Shown here: positions 26,647 through 37,486 of the stretch, in pieces
How the letters are laid out: each line of letters begins with the position of its first letter
Numbering within the stretch: position 1 is the first letter of the stretch
Source: Brachionus plicatilis
Taxonomy: Eukaryota; Rotifera; Eurotatoria; Ploima; Brachionidae
DNA: 64,000 bases
Direction of reading: 5' to 3'
NCBI GenBank assembly: GCA_010279815.1
Contig: QEOQ01000508.1
Coordinates: 3,540,651-3,604,650 of the forward strand
Program-made: the position numbers and the translations under genes
Notes under the pieces: model-generated
Seen by the model: the letters and a program-made list of their open reading frames with translations, nothing else
What the model was told of the DNA's origin: nothing
The model's database searches: none

Positions 26647-29495
26647 ATGAATCGAGCTGAGCTGGAAAGTTTTATGGACAATTTGTACGAAATTGGCTGT
26701 GTGAAATTTGGCGAGTTCTATCTGAGTACAGGTCTAAAGACTCCTGTTTATTTCGACCTTAGATTGATTATCTCTTATCCAAAAATACTACAACAAGCAG
26801 CTCGTTTAATTCAGCAAATAATTGCTGATAAAAATATTAAATATGATTTAATTTGTGGCGTACCGTACGGTGCTTTGGCCCTTGCAGTTGTAATTTAATA
26901 AAAAATTTCATTTCATAACCCATTATTGTTTTTTGTTAATTTTCCGAAGGTTCTTAGTATTCAAACTGATAAACCCCTTATACTTAAGCGAAAGAACACA
27001 AAAGATTATGGAGAGAAAATGGTCGAGGGAGCCTTTGAGAAATCTAATGAATGTCTTTTAATTGAAGATACTGTGGTTTTTGGATCTAGCGTCATCGAAA
27101 CAGCACAAGTTAATTGAACAAAATTTAATTTTAACAGAGTTTTGATCTTTTAGTTAAGGTTTTAAAAGATTATGATTTAAATTCAAATGTCTGTATTGGA
27201 ATTTTGGACAGAGAACAAGGAGGTGCTGAAAATATAGGACAACATGGTCTTTTATTTTATTCGTAAAATTGAATGTTCAATCTAAGGCTCATAGGCCGGT
27301 TCTAATTTTCAAACCGGTTTTAAATCGGTTTTTAAAAACTTAAAATAAGTAAAGCTCTAGAATGAAAAAAAACTTCAATGACTTAAGGCTACCATTCTTT
27401 TTAGAAAATTATTAGACACAAAAATCTAAAAGATTTGTTGAAAACCTTCTTTTTTTAAGAAAATAAATTTTAAAAAAAGTATGCTAAAATTATATTCACC
27501 ATTTAAAAAGTGCAATAGGAAAATCACTTAATATACAGTGCTGCTACGCAAACTGTATTTTGCGTAAATTTATCGGAATTTACGTAAAATTTGGTTAATT
27601 TTAAAAATTAAAATCACCAATAATAAAAATCGGGTCTTGCCTGTTATTTGACCAGTTGGTCACATATTATGTCTGTGACCAGTGAATTTATGTCGATTTG
27701 GTGACCAGGTATTTTTTCTGACTGGTCACATATTCACTGGTCACCTAATATGTGACCAGGCAATATTATTATTAAAATAAAATATACGAAAAAAAACGAT
27801 TGAAAAATCGAAATAATTAAATAAATCGATTACATTAATAGAAAAAATATGTCTGTCGACGACGTTTTTTTTAAAAAATTTTATTATTTAAGTAAACAGT
27901 TATTAAATTTATATGGCCGGTTTTTTTATTTACGTGACCAATTTATATATTATTTTAAAATTATAAAAATTCAATAAAAAAAACTATTTAAGAATTTTTG
28001 CGATTAGTAGCTTTACACCACGCTCATTTTTTCATTAATTTCTCGCACTCCGGGCAAGTTATTGGGTTTTTATGTTTGCTAAGAACTTTTTTTACAGCAG
28101 ACTGTGTCGTTTCAAAAGCAATTGGAGCTTCTGATGCAATTTTTGAAAACTTTTCAAAAATTGTATCAGGAAATTTTTTTTTTGTTGAATTTAAACTAAG
28201 CTTGCAAATAGCTAGACCAACCTCTTCAAAATCTGATTCACAATTTTTCTTCATGATCTGAATTGGTGCCATTTGCCAAAAAATCACACTCTTTTATTGT
28301 AATTTTTTCCATATGTGTATAACTTTGATAAGTACCTTTTGAGTGTTTTACTTTGGCATAAAGGCTCTCATCGATCTCCACAATTTTGACTTTACCACCT
28401 AATTTTAGATTTTTTTGTCAATGTCAACCGTACCGTATATTTACAATCAAATTTTATTTAACTTAAAATAAATTTATGTGACCAATTGCAAAATTTTCGT
28501 GACCAAATGTTTATTTAGGTGACCATGTTAAAATTATTTAAAAACATTTTTACCAAATAAATAATTTTGCCTGATCACATATTAGGTGACCAGTGAATAT
28601 GTGACCAGTCAGAAAAAATACCTAGGTTAGGTATTTTGTCCACCAAATCGACATAAAGTCACTGATCACATAATATGTGACCAACTGTTTACATAACAGG
28701 CAAGACCCTAAAAATCGATGGTTGAGAATTTTTTTTTTAATATTGGCGATTTTAGTAATTTTACGTAAAAATACAGTACAAATTAAAACTAACTTGTTCT
28801 TCGAATCTTCCTTTCCTCGACTCTTCTTCAACTATTCCAGTGGGGAAAGGATGAGGAAGATTCGAGGAAGAGTCGAGGATAAGAAATGTAAATGTTAATT
28901 TTAAATTGTACTGTACGTAAATTTACGAAAATTTACAATGGTAATTTTACTTGAATTTCCGTAAGATACAGCTATAGTACCAACTTTTTTTTTTTTTTTT
29001 CAAATTTAAAATATAAAATTGAATCAAAAAATACTCAATTTAATAGAAAATGTCATATGATTTAATATCTTCAATTTCTTCGCCAATTTAAAATCAAGAT
29101 AGTGTTAGAAATTTTTTTTGCTTGAATTTTTGGGCTTTTAAATTCTAAATATAATTATTTTTTAAAATAAAAAAAAAATAATTTAATTAATTTTGTAAAA
29201 AATATTTTTTGATTCGTTTTTCGACAAAAACTTAGCTTAAAAGTCAACTATAAAACTGTCTTAGTCAATTGAATCGGTTTTCTCAGCCAGCTCTATTTTT
29301 AAACCGATTTAACTTTAGTTCGATTTAAAAAAATTAAAAATTTTTTGTTTTCTTAGAATCATTAAAGCAAGTGAGTTTGTTGAATACTTGGTAAAAAAGG
29401 GAAAAATTTCGCAAGAGAAAATGAACGAAGTAGTCATTTTTTTGAAAAGTAATCTTTATGAATCAAAAGATAAAAATATTTTTCCAGTTGTGTAA
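26647..29495 (+). CDS. OPRT-only paralogue C, with a transposon-filled intron
   Basis: Coding exons lie at 26647 to about 26887, about 26951-27112, about 27159-27262 and 29357-29495. The last intron (27263-29356, 2.09 kb) holds a Merlin element, yet the splice still joins in phase to give FYS-IIKASEFVEYL, matching VIKASDLLKHL of copy A. OPRT motifs are present (CVKFGEFYLSTGLKTPVYF, ICGVPYGA, LKRKNTKDYG, ILDREQGG). The PRPP loop is LLIEDTVVFGSS, with two changes from DDVxTSG including Phe for Ser. The protein lacks an ODC domain and ends NIFPVV. Its TAA is only two bases from the stop of the convergent UMP synthase gene. It is more diverged from A and B than they are from each other. Decay cannot be excluded, but no frame break was found. 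Confidence 0.78.
27632..28708 (-). mobile_element. Merlin-family DNA transposon, decayed, with 8-bp target duplication
   Basis: The 1077-bp element starts GGGTCTTGCCTGTTAT and ends ATAACAGGCAAGACCC. The inverted arms are about 130-145 bp long and rich in TGACCAGT and TGGTCACATATT motifs. An exact 8-bp direct repeat, TAAAAATC, flanks it (27624-27631 and 28709-28716). On the minus strand near 28320-28412 the sequence reads GGKVKIVEIDESLYAKVKHS, the IVEIDES signature around the first catalytic Asp of Merlin/IS1016 (ISXO2-like) transposases. GG-starting termini and 8-9 bp duplications are known Merlin traits. The rest of the catalytic domain is not readable, so it is non-autonomous or dead. Confidence 0.85.
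28024..28420 (-). pseudogene. Merlin transposase remnant
   Basis: The fragment around 28320-28412 carries IVEIDES. A separate 87-codon frame (28024-28287) encodes a polar segment ending PITCPECEKLMKK. The remaining catalytic residues are not found. The two pieces are in different frames or separated by indels. Confidence 0.55.
28790..28890. repeat. GC-rich inverted motif cluster
   Basis: TTCGAATCTTCC and CCTCGACTCTTC are followed within about 60 bp by their complements, GGAAGATTCGAGG and GGAAGAGTCGAGG, giving a potential hairpin. It is surrounded by TTTACGTAAA-type repeats and lies outside the Merlin element but in the same OPRT-C intron. Confidence 0.4.
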
Positions 29496-29497
29496 CT

Positions 29498-31235
29498 TTA
29501 TTTTTCAATAAAATTTCTTGAAGTCAATCTTTTAATATACGATTCGTAAGCATTGAGCTTATATTTTAGAGCAGTGCTAGCTGGATCGTTACTATTCAGA
29601 ATACCTCTACCAACTACTATCACATCGCATTTGTTTTCCAATACAGCCATTTCAGGTGTTGTATATTGTTGACCTAAACCATCTTTCATTTCTGAATTTT
29701 GATTGAATTGGATACCGGGCGTGATGTGTATAAATGCCGGATTGTCTGTCAACTTTTTTTGACAAATAAAACCAAACACAAAATCTGAGTTTTCTTCAGC
29801 CAAGTGAACCGTTTCTAAACAAAATTATTTAATTCTTAGTAATAATCAAAGCTTGTCATACGCTGAGTGTAATTTTTGTCAATAAGATTTTTTTTGCTCG
29901 AAAGCTGAGCTATCAAAATGCATCCCTTTGGCTCTCCACATTGATATGCAACTTCCTTTAGACCTTGGATACAGCCAGAACCAGCTATTGAGTGAGCATT
30001 TATAAAATTCGACCATTTTGATATGCAATAAAGTCCCCCACCATACTGGGATTTTACAGTGTTACCAATATCAGCAAATTTTCTGTCCTCAAATATTAAA
30101 AAGTTATGTTTAATTGAAAGGTCAACCAGTGATTGCATTTTATCCATGCTAAAGTCCTTCAGTATATCAACATGAGTCTTAAGAATGCAAATGTGAGGAC
30201 CAATTTCATCGGCTAACTTTAAATTAAAAATTTGAATATTACACATTTTCTAAATGAAATTATTCAATTATTTACTTTTATCAATTGGTCAAATGATTCA
30301 ACATCGGCAGAAAAGCAAAGATTCGATTGTTTAAGTGCCATTATTTGGAAGCACTTTTTAGCAATTGGATTTTTTGCCAGCTCGCCTCTCTCTTCAAAAG
30401 AATATTCCTAAAAATAAAAAATTTATTCTCCCAAAATGCTGGATTTTAAATTACCATTGTTTGCTTGAAAGTAGCAGGAACATTTTTGTTTTCTTTTAAA
30501 AAGTCCTGAGTTCTTTGGAACATGTCATGATCAATTTTGTTTTTTTTGAGCAAAATGTTAAGAACATCGCTGGTTTTAAAGACACTATGAATTTTAACAT
30601 TATGTTTGGCTACATTCTCTAGTCCACCTTGCTCTCTATCCAACAAAACCAAAGCATCACTTACTCTAATTCCGGCTTCTTTTAGACCCTTTTTTGGCAC
30701 AAAAATTAACCTGACCTTTTTTAAACATTGCTTTTTACATCTAAAGTTTCCAAAACACTGATCCCAGATGTTATAACATCGTCAATGATCAAACAACGAT
30801 CACTGGTTTTGTAGATGCCTTCAATTAAATTTTTTGTACCATGGGATTTGGCATCTTTTCGTTTAAAAATCATTGGTTTGTTAATTTGTAGACTAATGGC
30901 CTTTTTGTGAAAAGTTAATAAAATTGGATCAAAAATGGTATGATGCCTACTGTTGCCAGTGAAATCGCTCCGTATGGAACTCCACACACTAAATCAAAAT
31001 CAATGTCAGAGTCTGAAATTTTTTTGGAAAAAATTCTAGATGCAAGACTCTAGAATTAATTTTATTAATTTTTTAAAATCAATTCAATTAGAAAAAATAC
31101 CAATAATTTAGGATATGAAACTAACAGTCGGAGATCGAAATATACAGGTGATTTCAATCCACTTTTAAGGGTAAATTCACCAAATTTAACACAGCCAATA
31201 TTAAAAAGTTCTTCAATCAGCTCATCAATTTCCAT
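29498..31235 (-). CDS. UMPS: UMP synthase, bifunctional OPRT-ODC
   Basis: About seven exons from ATG 31233-31235 to TAA 29498-29500. The OPRT half has [40 protein letters not shown], the standard PRPP loop [12 protein letters not shown] and LLDREQGG. The ODC half follows after the linker, with [22 protein letters not shown], the catalytic [15 protein letters not shown] and the phosphate-binding [11 protein letters not shown]. Together they convert orotate to UMP, the last two steps of de novo pyrimidine synthesis in animal cytosol. It is the only complete copy here and the only one with a canonical PRPP loop. The second exon starts AGTCTTGCA ([10 protein letters not shown]) after an ATTCTAG acceptor. 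It converges with OPRT-C with two bases between stop codons. Confidence 0.93.
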
Positions 31236-31411
31236 TTTCTTGGTCTTTTTTTTTTCTAAAAACGTGATCAAAATATAAAAATACTAAAATAAAAATAAAA
31301 AATTTTCAGAATTAAATTTTTTTTTTAAATTTAAAAAAAACCTAAAACGATTTAAGAGTTTATTTTAAAAATGCAGTAAAAAAATTAGTCTTATAAAAAA
31401 AGATAGAAAAT

Positions 31412-34400
31412 CTAATTTTGTGAGTTTTCTTGAATAAGCCATTCGTAAAGTGGCTTGAAATATTCAAATAAAGCATCAGAAGATATTTTGTCTTGATTTG
31501 TTAGAACTTTTAAAGCTTCACTCCAGTGTTTGCTTGCACCAAGTTCGAGCATTCGTCTTGAGAAAATTTATTTTTAAATTGTGGTCAAATTTTTTTTTGA
31601 AAATTACTTGAGAAAATAGCCTGATTTGACTGAGTTGGAGAAATCACAGTTAAATAGTGGACCAGGTGAATCAGCAAGCTTGCACAAAGCTTTGAAAAAC
31701 TGAAATTCCAAAATACTACTGACAAAATATCTAAAATAAAGTTATGATTAATTCTAATTTTTCAGTTATTGGCAATGTGAAATGGCTAAATTAAATAAGA
31801 TATTTATTTTTCTAATATTTTTTAATTCTTCTATAGTGGTGATTTGATACTAGGGTTTTTTGTAAATTTACATAATTTTTCGAAAAATTACATATGTAAG
31901 AAAAGGTTAAATTACGAAAAATTATGTAAAAACAATAATTCAATTTTTTAGGCTATTTTTAACTTTTTTCAGTAAATTAAAAAATTTTTAAAAAAAATTT
32001 ACCGATTTTTACGTAAATTTACGTAAAAAACGAATTTTGAACTGTTTAAATTTAGAAAATTTTGGTAAAAATGTGTTAATAAAAAAAAGTCTAATCAGAT
32101 GTTTTAAATGCTTTATTTTAAATAATTGGTTTAATAGTTAGATCAGTCTCCGTTTTTTTGAAATCACTGTTAAAAAAATTAAAAAAACATCTTATCATAA
32201 GATTTTTTTTTAAATTTCTTCAAGAATACTCAAGAATTACAAAATAAATTCAGAGAAAATTTCCTAGATAATTTAAATGAGATTATGGCTTTAAACTGTA
32301 AAAAAGATTTTGAAAAATATCTGGAAATTAAAGGTATATTTATTAAATAAGTGATAAAAGATATTATTATCTACTTTTGGAGCCAACTAAAAATTCAAAG
32401 CAGAATGATATAATGTAATTTTTATTTTTCAACTTATCAAATTTATCACTTGTATTTTTAATATATTTTCTCCATCAATTTTTGTAACTATAAAATTTTT
32501 GATACTATACAACTCCTTCTATGAATTTAATTTTTAAATAATAAATAAATAAATTTATATTAATTAATTTAGTTTTTATTTAAATATTGGAAAAAGATTT
32601 TTTTAAAATCACATTGCTTAATTTTTTCTAATGAAAGCGTTTGAAAAAGTGAAAAATTCATTAAAAACTAATCGTTCGGTTTTAAAAGCTTAATAATAAA
32701 AAACTATTAATTCAAAATATAAAAAAATATTTTTTTGGTTCTAGTCATATAATTTTTTTTTAATTTAGATCATTATCTTATTAATCGTTTTTTGAAATTA
32801 AAAATACGGAAAAGTATTTAAGTTATAAGTTATAGAAATAAATCCAATTAATAAAAAATTGTTTTCTTAATAAAATAGAAAATAATTTTATTATTTTTTT
32901 ATATAATTATCAACTTTAATTCACATTATTAATTTTTTACCAAAATTTTCTAAATTTTACCGTTTCAAAATTCATTTTTTAGCTAAATTTACGCAAAAAT
33001 CGGTAAATTTTTTTTCTCAATTTCTTTTAAATTTTTTTTAATTTACTGAAAAAAGTTAAAAATGGATTTTTTTGGGCATTTTTGTTTTCACGTAATTTTT
33101 CTAAATATTTCATAAAATAACCTTTTCTTACATATGTAAATTTTCGAAAAATTATGTAAATTTACAAAAAACCCTAGTATCAAACCAGCATTGTAAATTT
33201 CTGCATCGAAATGCATAAATTGAAAAAGTTTATTTGAATATTTTTTTTTCTACTAAGCTTTCACATTGCCCTATTATTTTATTTCAGTCATTTACCGAGC
33301 ATAGGGCATTTGGTTTGCTACATGAAATTTGGCTCCGGCATCAAATTCATTTTCTGTTCGTTCTATCGGAGGCTCAATTTTTTGAATAGTCTGTCTTTAT
33401 AAATTTTACTAATAGATGAATAATTAAAATAATTTAAATCAAAAAATTACTTTATTTCCCACCATTTTTGGTTAAAATTTGATGAATTAATCTGACCCTT
33501 GAAAACATCCCAGCGCCATTTATCAAGAGCGTAAGAATAGGACAAAAATGGAATTTTTTTTAGCGCAACCCACATCAAATAGTTAATTTCTTGTTCTTTG
33601 TTCACAAAATCTATTTTATTTTTGATTTTAATTACAAAATGTTAATTTACCTTTGGTGAGAGAATCTGTTGAGACTAATTTTAAAAGTTTTAAATGTTTT
33701 GGTGACAATACTGAGAGGACAACAGAGTTTCCGATTGCTTCGTGAAAAGAAGGATTTGCACTTCGTCGAAAAATTGTCGGTTGATTTCTATAGCTCATAA
33801 AGTATTGAATTTCTGTCATCTCTTTGTGAATTCTTAAAAAATCTTTCTCGCTTTTCATTGAAACACACATTTTAATTCTGCAGAATAATTAAAATTGGTG
33901 AAATTTCTATAAAAAAAAAAATGCCAACCTAAAATCTTTGCCTGTAAAAAAATCATATGTAGAAGGTTGACATCTATCATTTTTGTTTTTTGGCTTTACT
34001 ATCATAGAATTCTGCCAAAATTCTTTGGTCATTTCCGGCATGCCCAAAGAAACAAAGAATTTTTCAGCAAGCTGTAAAAAAATAAACAAAGAAATGAATC
34101 AAAATAATTTTAAATAAAAAATTTACTTTAAACATCGTATTTGGTGTCATTTTATTTGAAAGAAAATTGGTAAAATTAAAAATACTATGATCAGGATATG
34201 GCACAACCAAGTCAAAAATATTATCCCAGCTTTGGGCCCACATGTTTCCTGTTTATTTAAAAAAAAAAATAAAAAAATAAATCTTAAAAAAAATCAATTT
34301 TTATTCAATTTTTACCTAGCAAATGTGCAGGAATCAAATTTGGATTCAGATTTTGAGGATACTTAGATCCATAGAAATTTTTCAGTTTTCTTCTAACATA

Positions 34401-35425
34401 GCTATGCAATTGCTCATACAATGGCCGTATCTGCTCATACAGGCTATCGTAGTTGCTTTCAAAATGTTCATCCTCGAAGTCTTCAATCCATTTTTCACTC
34501 AAATCCTTGTACCCATTTTCTCTTGCTGCCTTGTTTCTCATGTCCACAAGTTGAGCAAAAGTTTGTCGCATTTTAGGTCCTGTGGCATCACGCCATCCTT
34601 TCCATGCCCAAAGCAATTTGTCATAATCTCTCGATTCTCTCATTACTTCATCCAGTTCTGGTTCCAATGATAGACACTCATCTGTTTCATTTTTGCAAAC
34701 TTTGGCTTTCGAATAAATCGACTTTAAACTTCCTAATAAATTTTCATAGTCGCTAAAGAATTTCAAAATTAATTTTTGAATATTCAAACATCAATGTTTA
34801 CTCATTTTCTTTTTTAGAATTAAATGTAATTGCTCGATTTGAGGCAACATGCAACATTCTCTTTAAATATTTATTCCAATTTATATAATTCCTTTTTAGA
34901 TCAAGAATTGATTTAATTTTTCTTAGATTTAAGAATTTTACAGTTGAAATTTTTTGGCTATATTTTGGGTTTTTTCAAAAAATTGATTAATTAAATAATC
35001 AATATTTTTAAATCTCTCATCGGCATTTTTTACATCATTTGCTTCTTTCTTGAACTTAAAAATAATGAATTTTTTAAATTTTTCAAAATTTAAAATTTTA
35101 TTCCGATCTCTACTTTTAACTTGGCCATATTTTCTGATAAGTCTCTTAGAACCTTATTATACTCTGTTAGCCAATTTCTTGCACACGATTCGATTTCATA
35201 GCATTCTTCATTTTCTTGGATTTTTTATTTTAATTTCATTCAAAAAGTTAAAGAAAATATTACCAATTGACGACACACGATCTACTAAAACTCGAATTTC
35301 ATTTTCAGACAACAAATCTTTAAAAATCCAGTTTTAATGAACAATGGTATTTTAATCAACAACTTACCAGAGTATATTCCACTTGACCATGCTAATAAAA
35401 TTATTGAAAATAAGCAAAATTTCAT
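31412..35425 (-). CDS. ACE-like M2 protein 1: predicted pseudoenzyme lacking HExxH
   Basis: Multi-exon gene from ATG 35423-35425 to TAG 31412-31414. The N-terminus MKFCLFSIILLAWSSGIYS is a signal peptide. M2 family landmarks follow: [76 protein letters not shown] and the C-terminal MLELGASKHWSEAL...YFKPLYEWL. The zinc motif that reads HHEMGHIQYY in active relatives is HKEMTEIQYF here (about 33800): both zinc-binding histidines are gone (Lys and Glu instead), and EAIGD is EAIGN. ACE-type peptidases trim C-terminal dipeptides from peptide hormones; this one should not bind zinc. Non-peptidase ACE relatives such as nematode ACN-1 are known. The frame is otherwise intact. Confidence 0.88.
31770..33272. 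mobile_element. Long foldback element in an ACE-1 intron
   Basis: The outer ends GGCAATGTGAAA and TTTCACATTGCC are inverted. Strong arms begin at TTTGATACTAGGGTTTTTTG (about 31843) and end at CAAAAAACCCTAGTATCAAA (about 33184). The paired arms extend inward about 260 bp on each side, with matching CATATGTAAG, TTTACGTAAATTT and ATTTTGGTAAAA blocks. The roughly 830-bp centre has no coding frame. No target duplication could be fixed. Related termini (TGATTTGATA) occur near 43323 and 44231. Confidence 0.65.
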
Positions 35426-36714
35426 TCTCTAAAAAATTAGAAAAAAAAAACTTAAATATTTCAAGTTAACTTTTCACTTTTCAATAAGATCACGTGTTGA
35501 AATTTAAAGTTCCCCTGATAAAATTTAAGAGTAAATCTTTAAAATATATGAATTAAAAATCTAATTATGAAATCTATTATTAAATCTTGATTTCAATCTT
35601 GTATACGGTGACATTTAGATTCGCTTTTTTTGACAGTCTTAAAACGTTTTCTTATGCATATTTAATAAGTTGATGAAAGGTTTTTACACTTTGTTTCTTA
35701 TTTATTATTTAATCTTATTAATCTGTTTAATATTTTTTATAATAAAATTTTTCTAAAAATCTGCTGAATTATTTTAAATTAAAAAATTTCGACTAAGTTT
35801 TTTGTTAAATTTTCGAACATGATAAAAGCTTGAGATAAATTAGAATTTGACTGATTTTGTTAGTTTTAAAAAAATCAAAAATTATTTACTCTAATAAAAT
35901 TAATGATAATATTATTATTTTTAAGAGTGAAAAAATCCCATGCTATTAAATTATTGATTAAAGAAAAAAATAGAAAATAATTTATTAGTTTTAAATCTTT
36001 AAGAGCTTCAGCTTCGTTTTTAATAGTAATTGATGTCTCACTATAAGCCTTTAATGGAGTTCCATTCACTAAAAAAATTATAAAGGGTATTTTTCGATAA
36101 AAAGATTCCTGGAGAGAGAAGAATAAAATTAATTTTAGCTAAAAAATACCAAAAAAAATGAAGAAAATGTGTTGTCGTGCATTATGCTATGAAAAATCTA
36201 TTATATGAATTTTCTCCTTGTGAAACATGCGCAAATTAGCGGAATCACAACATGACTGCGATCTGAGGATAATGATTTGAATTTTGATTTGAATAAGGAT
36301 TTGAAGCATAGCAGCTGTCAATAAATTAGATAAACAAGCACTTGGCTTAATTACATACCTTGAAAACAAGGTAAAAATTTAATAAAAAATAATTATACGC
36401 TATCAGTGAGGCAATATTTGGAGTACAGAGATCAAATCTGGAATCCATTAAAGTGTCATTTTTTTTTGATTAAAAGTCAATAAAAAAGATGTCAATTGAA
36501 TGTATTTTTCGTTATCCAAAAGCATTTTTTGTCTTTTAAAAGATTAACTGACAATCATTAATATACCATAGAACCAAAAAGTTAACTAAACAAATTTCTT
36601 CTATTTTATATATATAAATATATATATTTTTTTTTTTAAACTTCATTTAAAAATTTTTTAATTATTTAAATTTTTATAATTTGTAAATCAAGTAAACTTT
36701 TTTTTCTCTGTAAA

Positions 36715-36795
36715 GCGCTTATCTTGCTGAAAGGGGAGCGTGCGATCTCCAAGCAGCCGGCCTAAATGGCTATTTGTAAATATATAAATAAAACC
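36715..36795 (+). repeat. Possible non-LTR retroelement 3' end
   Basis: A short GC-richer segment ending GCTATTTGTAAATATA and then an A/T tail with TAAATAAAA sits in otherwise AT-rich DNA. The composition change and A-rich end suggest a retroelement 3' UTR. No coding sequence was found directly upstream, so it would be strongly 5'-truncated. Confidence 0.35.
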
Positions 36796-37100
36796 AAAAA
36801 GTTTTTATTTGATCGAAGAAAAAGAAAAGCTAATATACGAAAAAAAAAGGATATTCCAAATCTTGAATAGGAATAAACACAATCATCTAGTTCAGCTCAT
36901 GTCCGAAATCCTAAATATTGTAAGTTTTAAACTTTATTTTAAATTTCTCTTAATTTCAAATTTAAGTCGAAATGTTGGCAACCTATTCTATTTACAAATT
37001 TGTTTAGAATGGTATTAGGTTTCTTCTAGTTGGCTCATGCGATAGAGGAAAAAAGTTCTGTCCTTTTAGAATTGCTGTGACAATGTGCGAAAAAAATTGA
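36788..37100 (+). pseudogene. Possible MULE-type transposase fragment
   Basis: Frame 36788-36919 (polar, LIEEKEKLIYEKKRIFQIL) ends at a GTAAGT donor. A TTTGTTTAG acceptor leads into 37008-37100, in phase, encoding RFLLVGSCDRGKKFCPFRI followed by AVTMCE and a TGA. The pattern LLVGxxDxxxxFxPxxIAV resembles the start of Mutator-like (MULE) transposase catalytic domains. There is no start codon and nothing recognisable after the stop. Confidence 0.35.
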
Positions 37101-37486
37101 AATTTTCTTTACTTGACAAATATTTTTTTAAATTGACAAAAATAAAAAATAATTGGCAAAACATTTATTTAAATGACGTTTATTTTTTCAAATTGATTCC
37201 TGTATAGCTGACGAATTATCTAGTTTTAATTGACATTTATATATATTAATTCATCATAAACCCAAAATTCATCATTTATCAAAACAATCACGAAATAAAA
37301 ATAATTTTTATCATAAAAGATTTATTTTACAAATTATATATTTTATAAATCTCAAAAAAAATATATTACAAAAACAAGCATATAAAAATAGTTTTACTTT
37401 ACTTTTAAATTTAATTTTTTTAAACAAAAAAACTGATAATATAACTTTAAAAAAAAAAAACAAAATTTATATTAATTAATATGATA

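Larger units (their letters stand above)
35426..37486. other. Intergenic interval between ACE-1 and ACE-2
   Basis: It is mostly AT-rich. A GC-richer island at 36715-36780 (AAGCGCTTATCTTGC, GCAGCCGGCC) followed by GTAAATATATAAATAAAA looks like a retroelement 3' end. Two short plus-strand frames after it (36788-36919 and 37008-37100) join across a GT-AG intron and are listed separately. Confidence 0.5.

Noticed and set aside
27159..27265. OPRT-C as a pseudogene because the frame meets TAA after LLFYS
   Set aside because: TC|GTAAAA is a donor, and the exon at 29357 restores phase and the conserved IIKASE sequence, so the stop is intronic.
28024..28708. Bacterial contamination, because of similarity to IS1016/ISXO2 transposases
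   Set aside because: The element sits in an intron with an 8-bp duplication of host DNA, and Merlin elements are normal in animal genomes.
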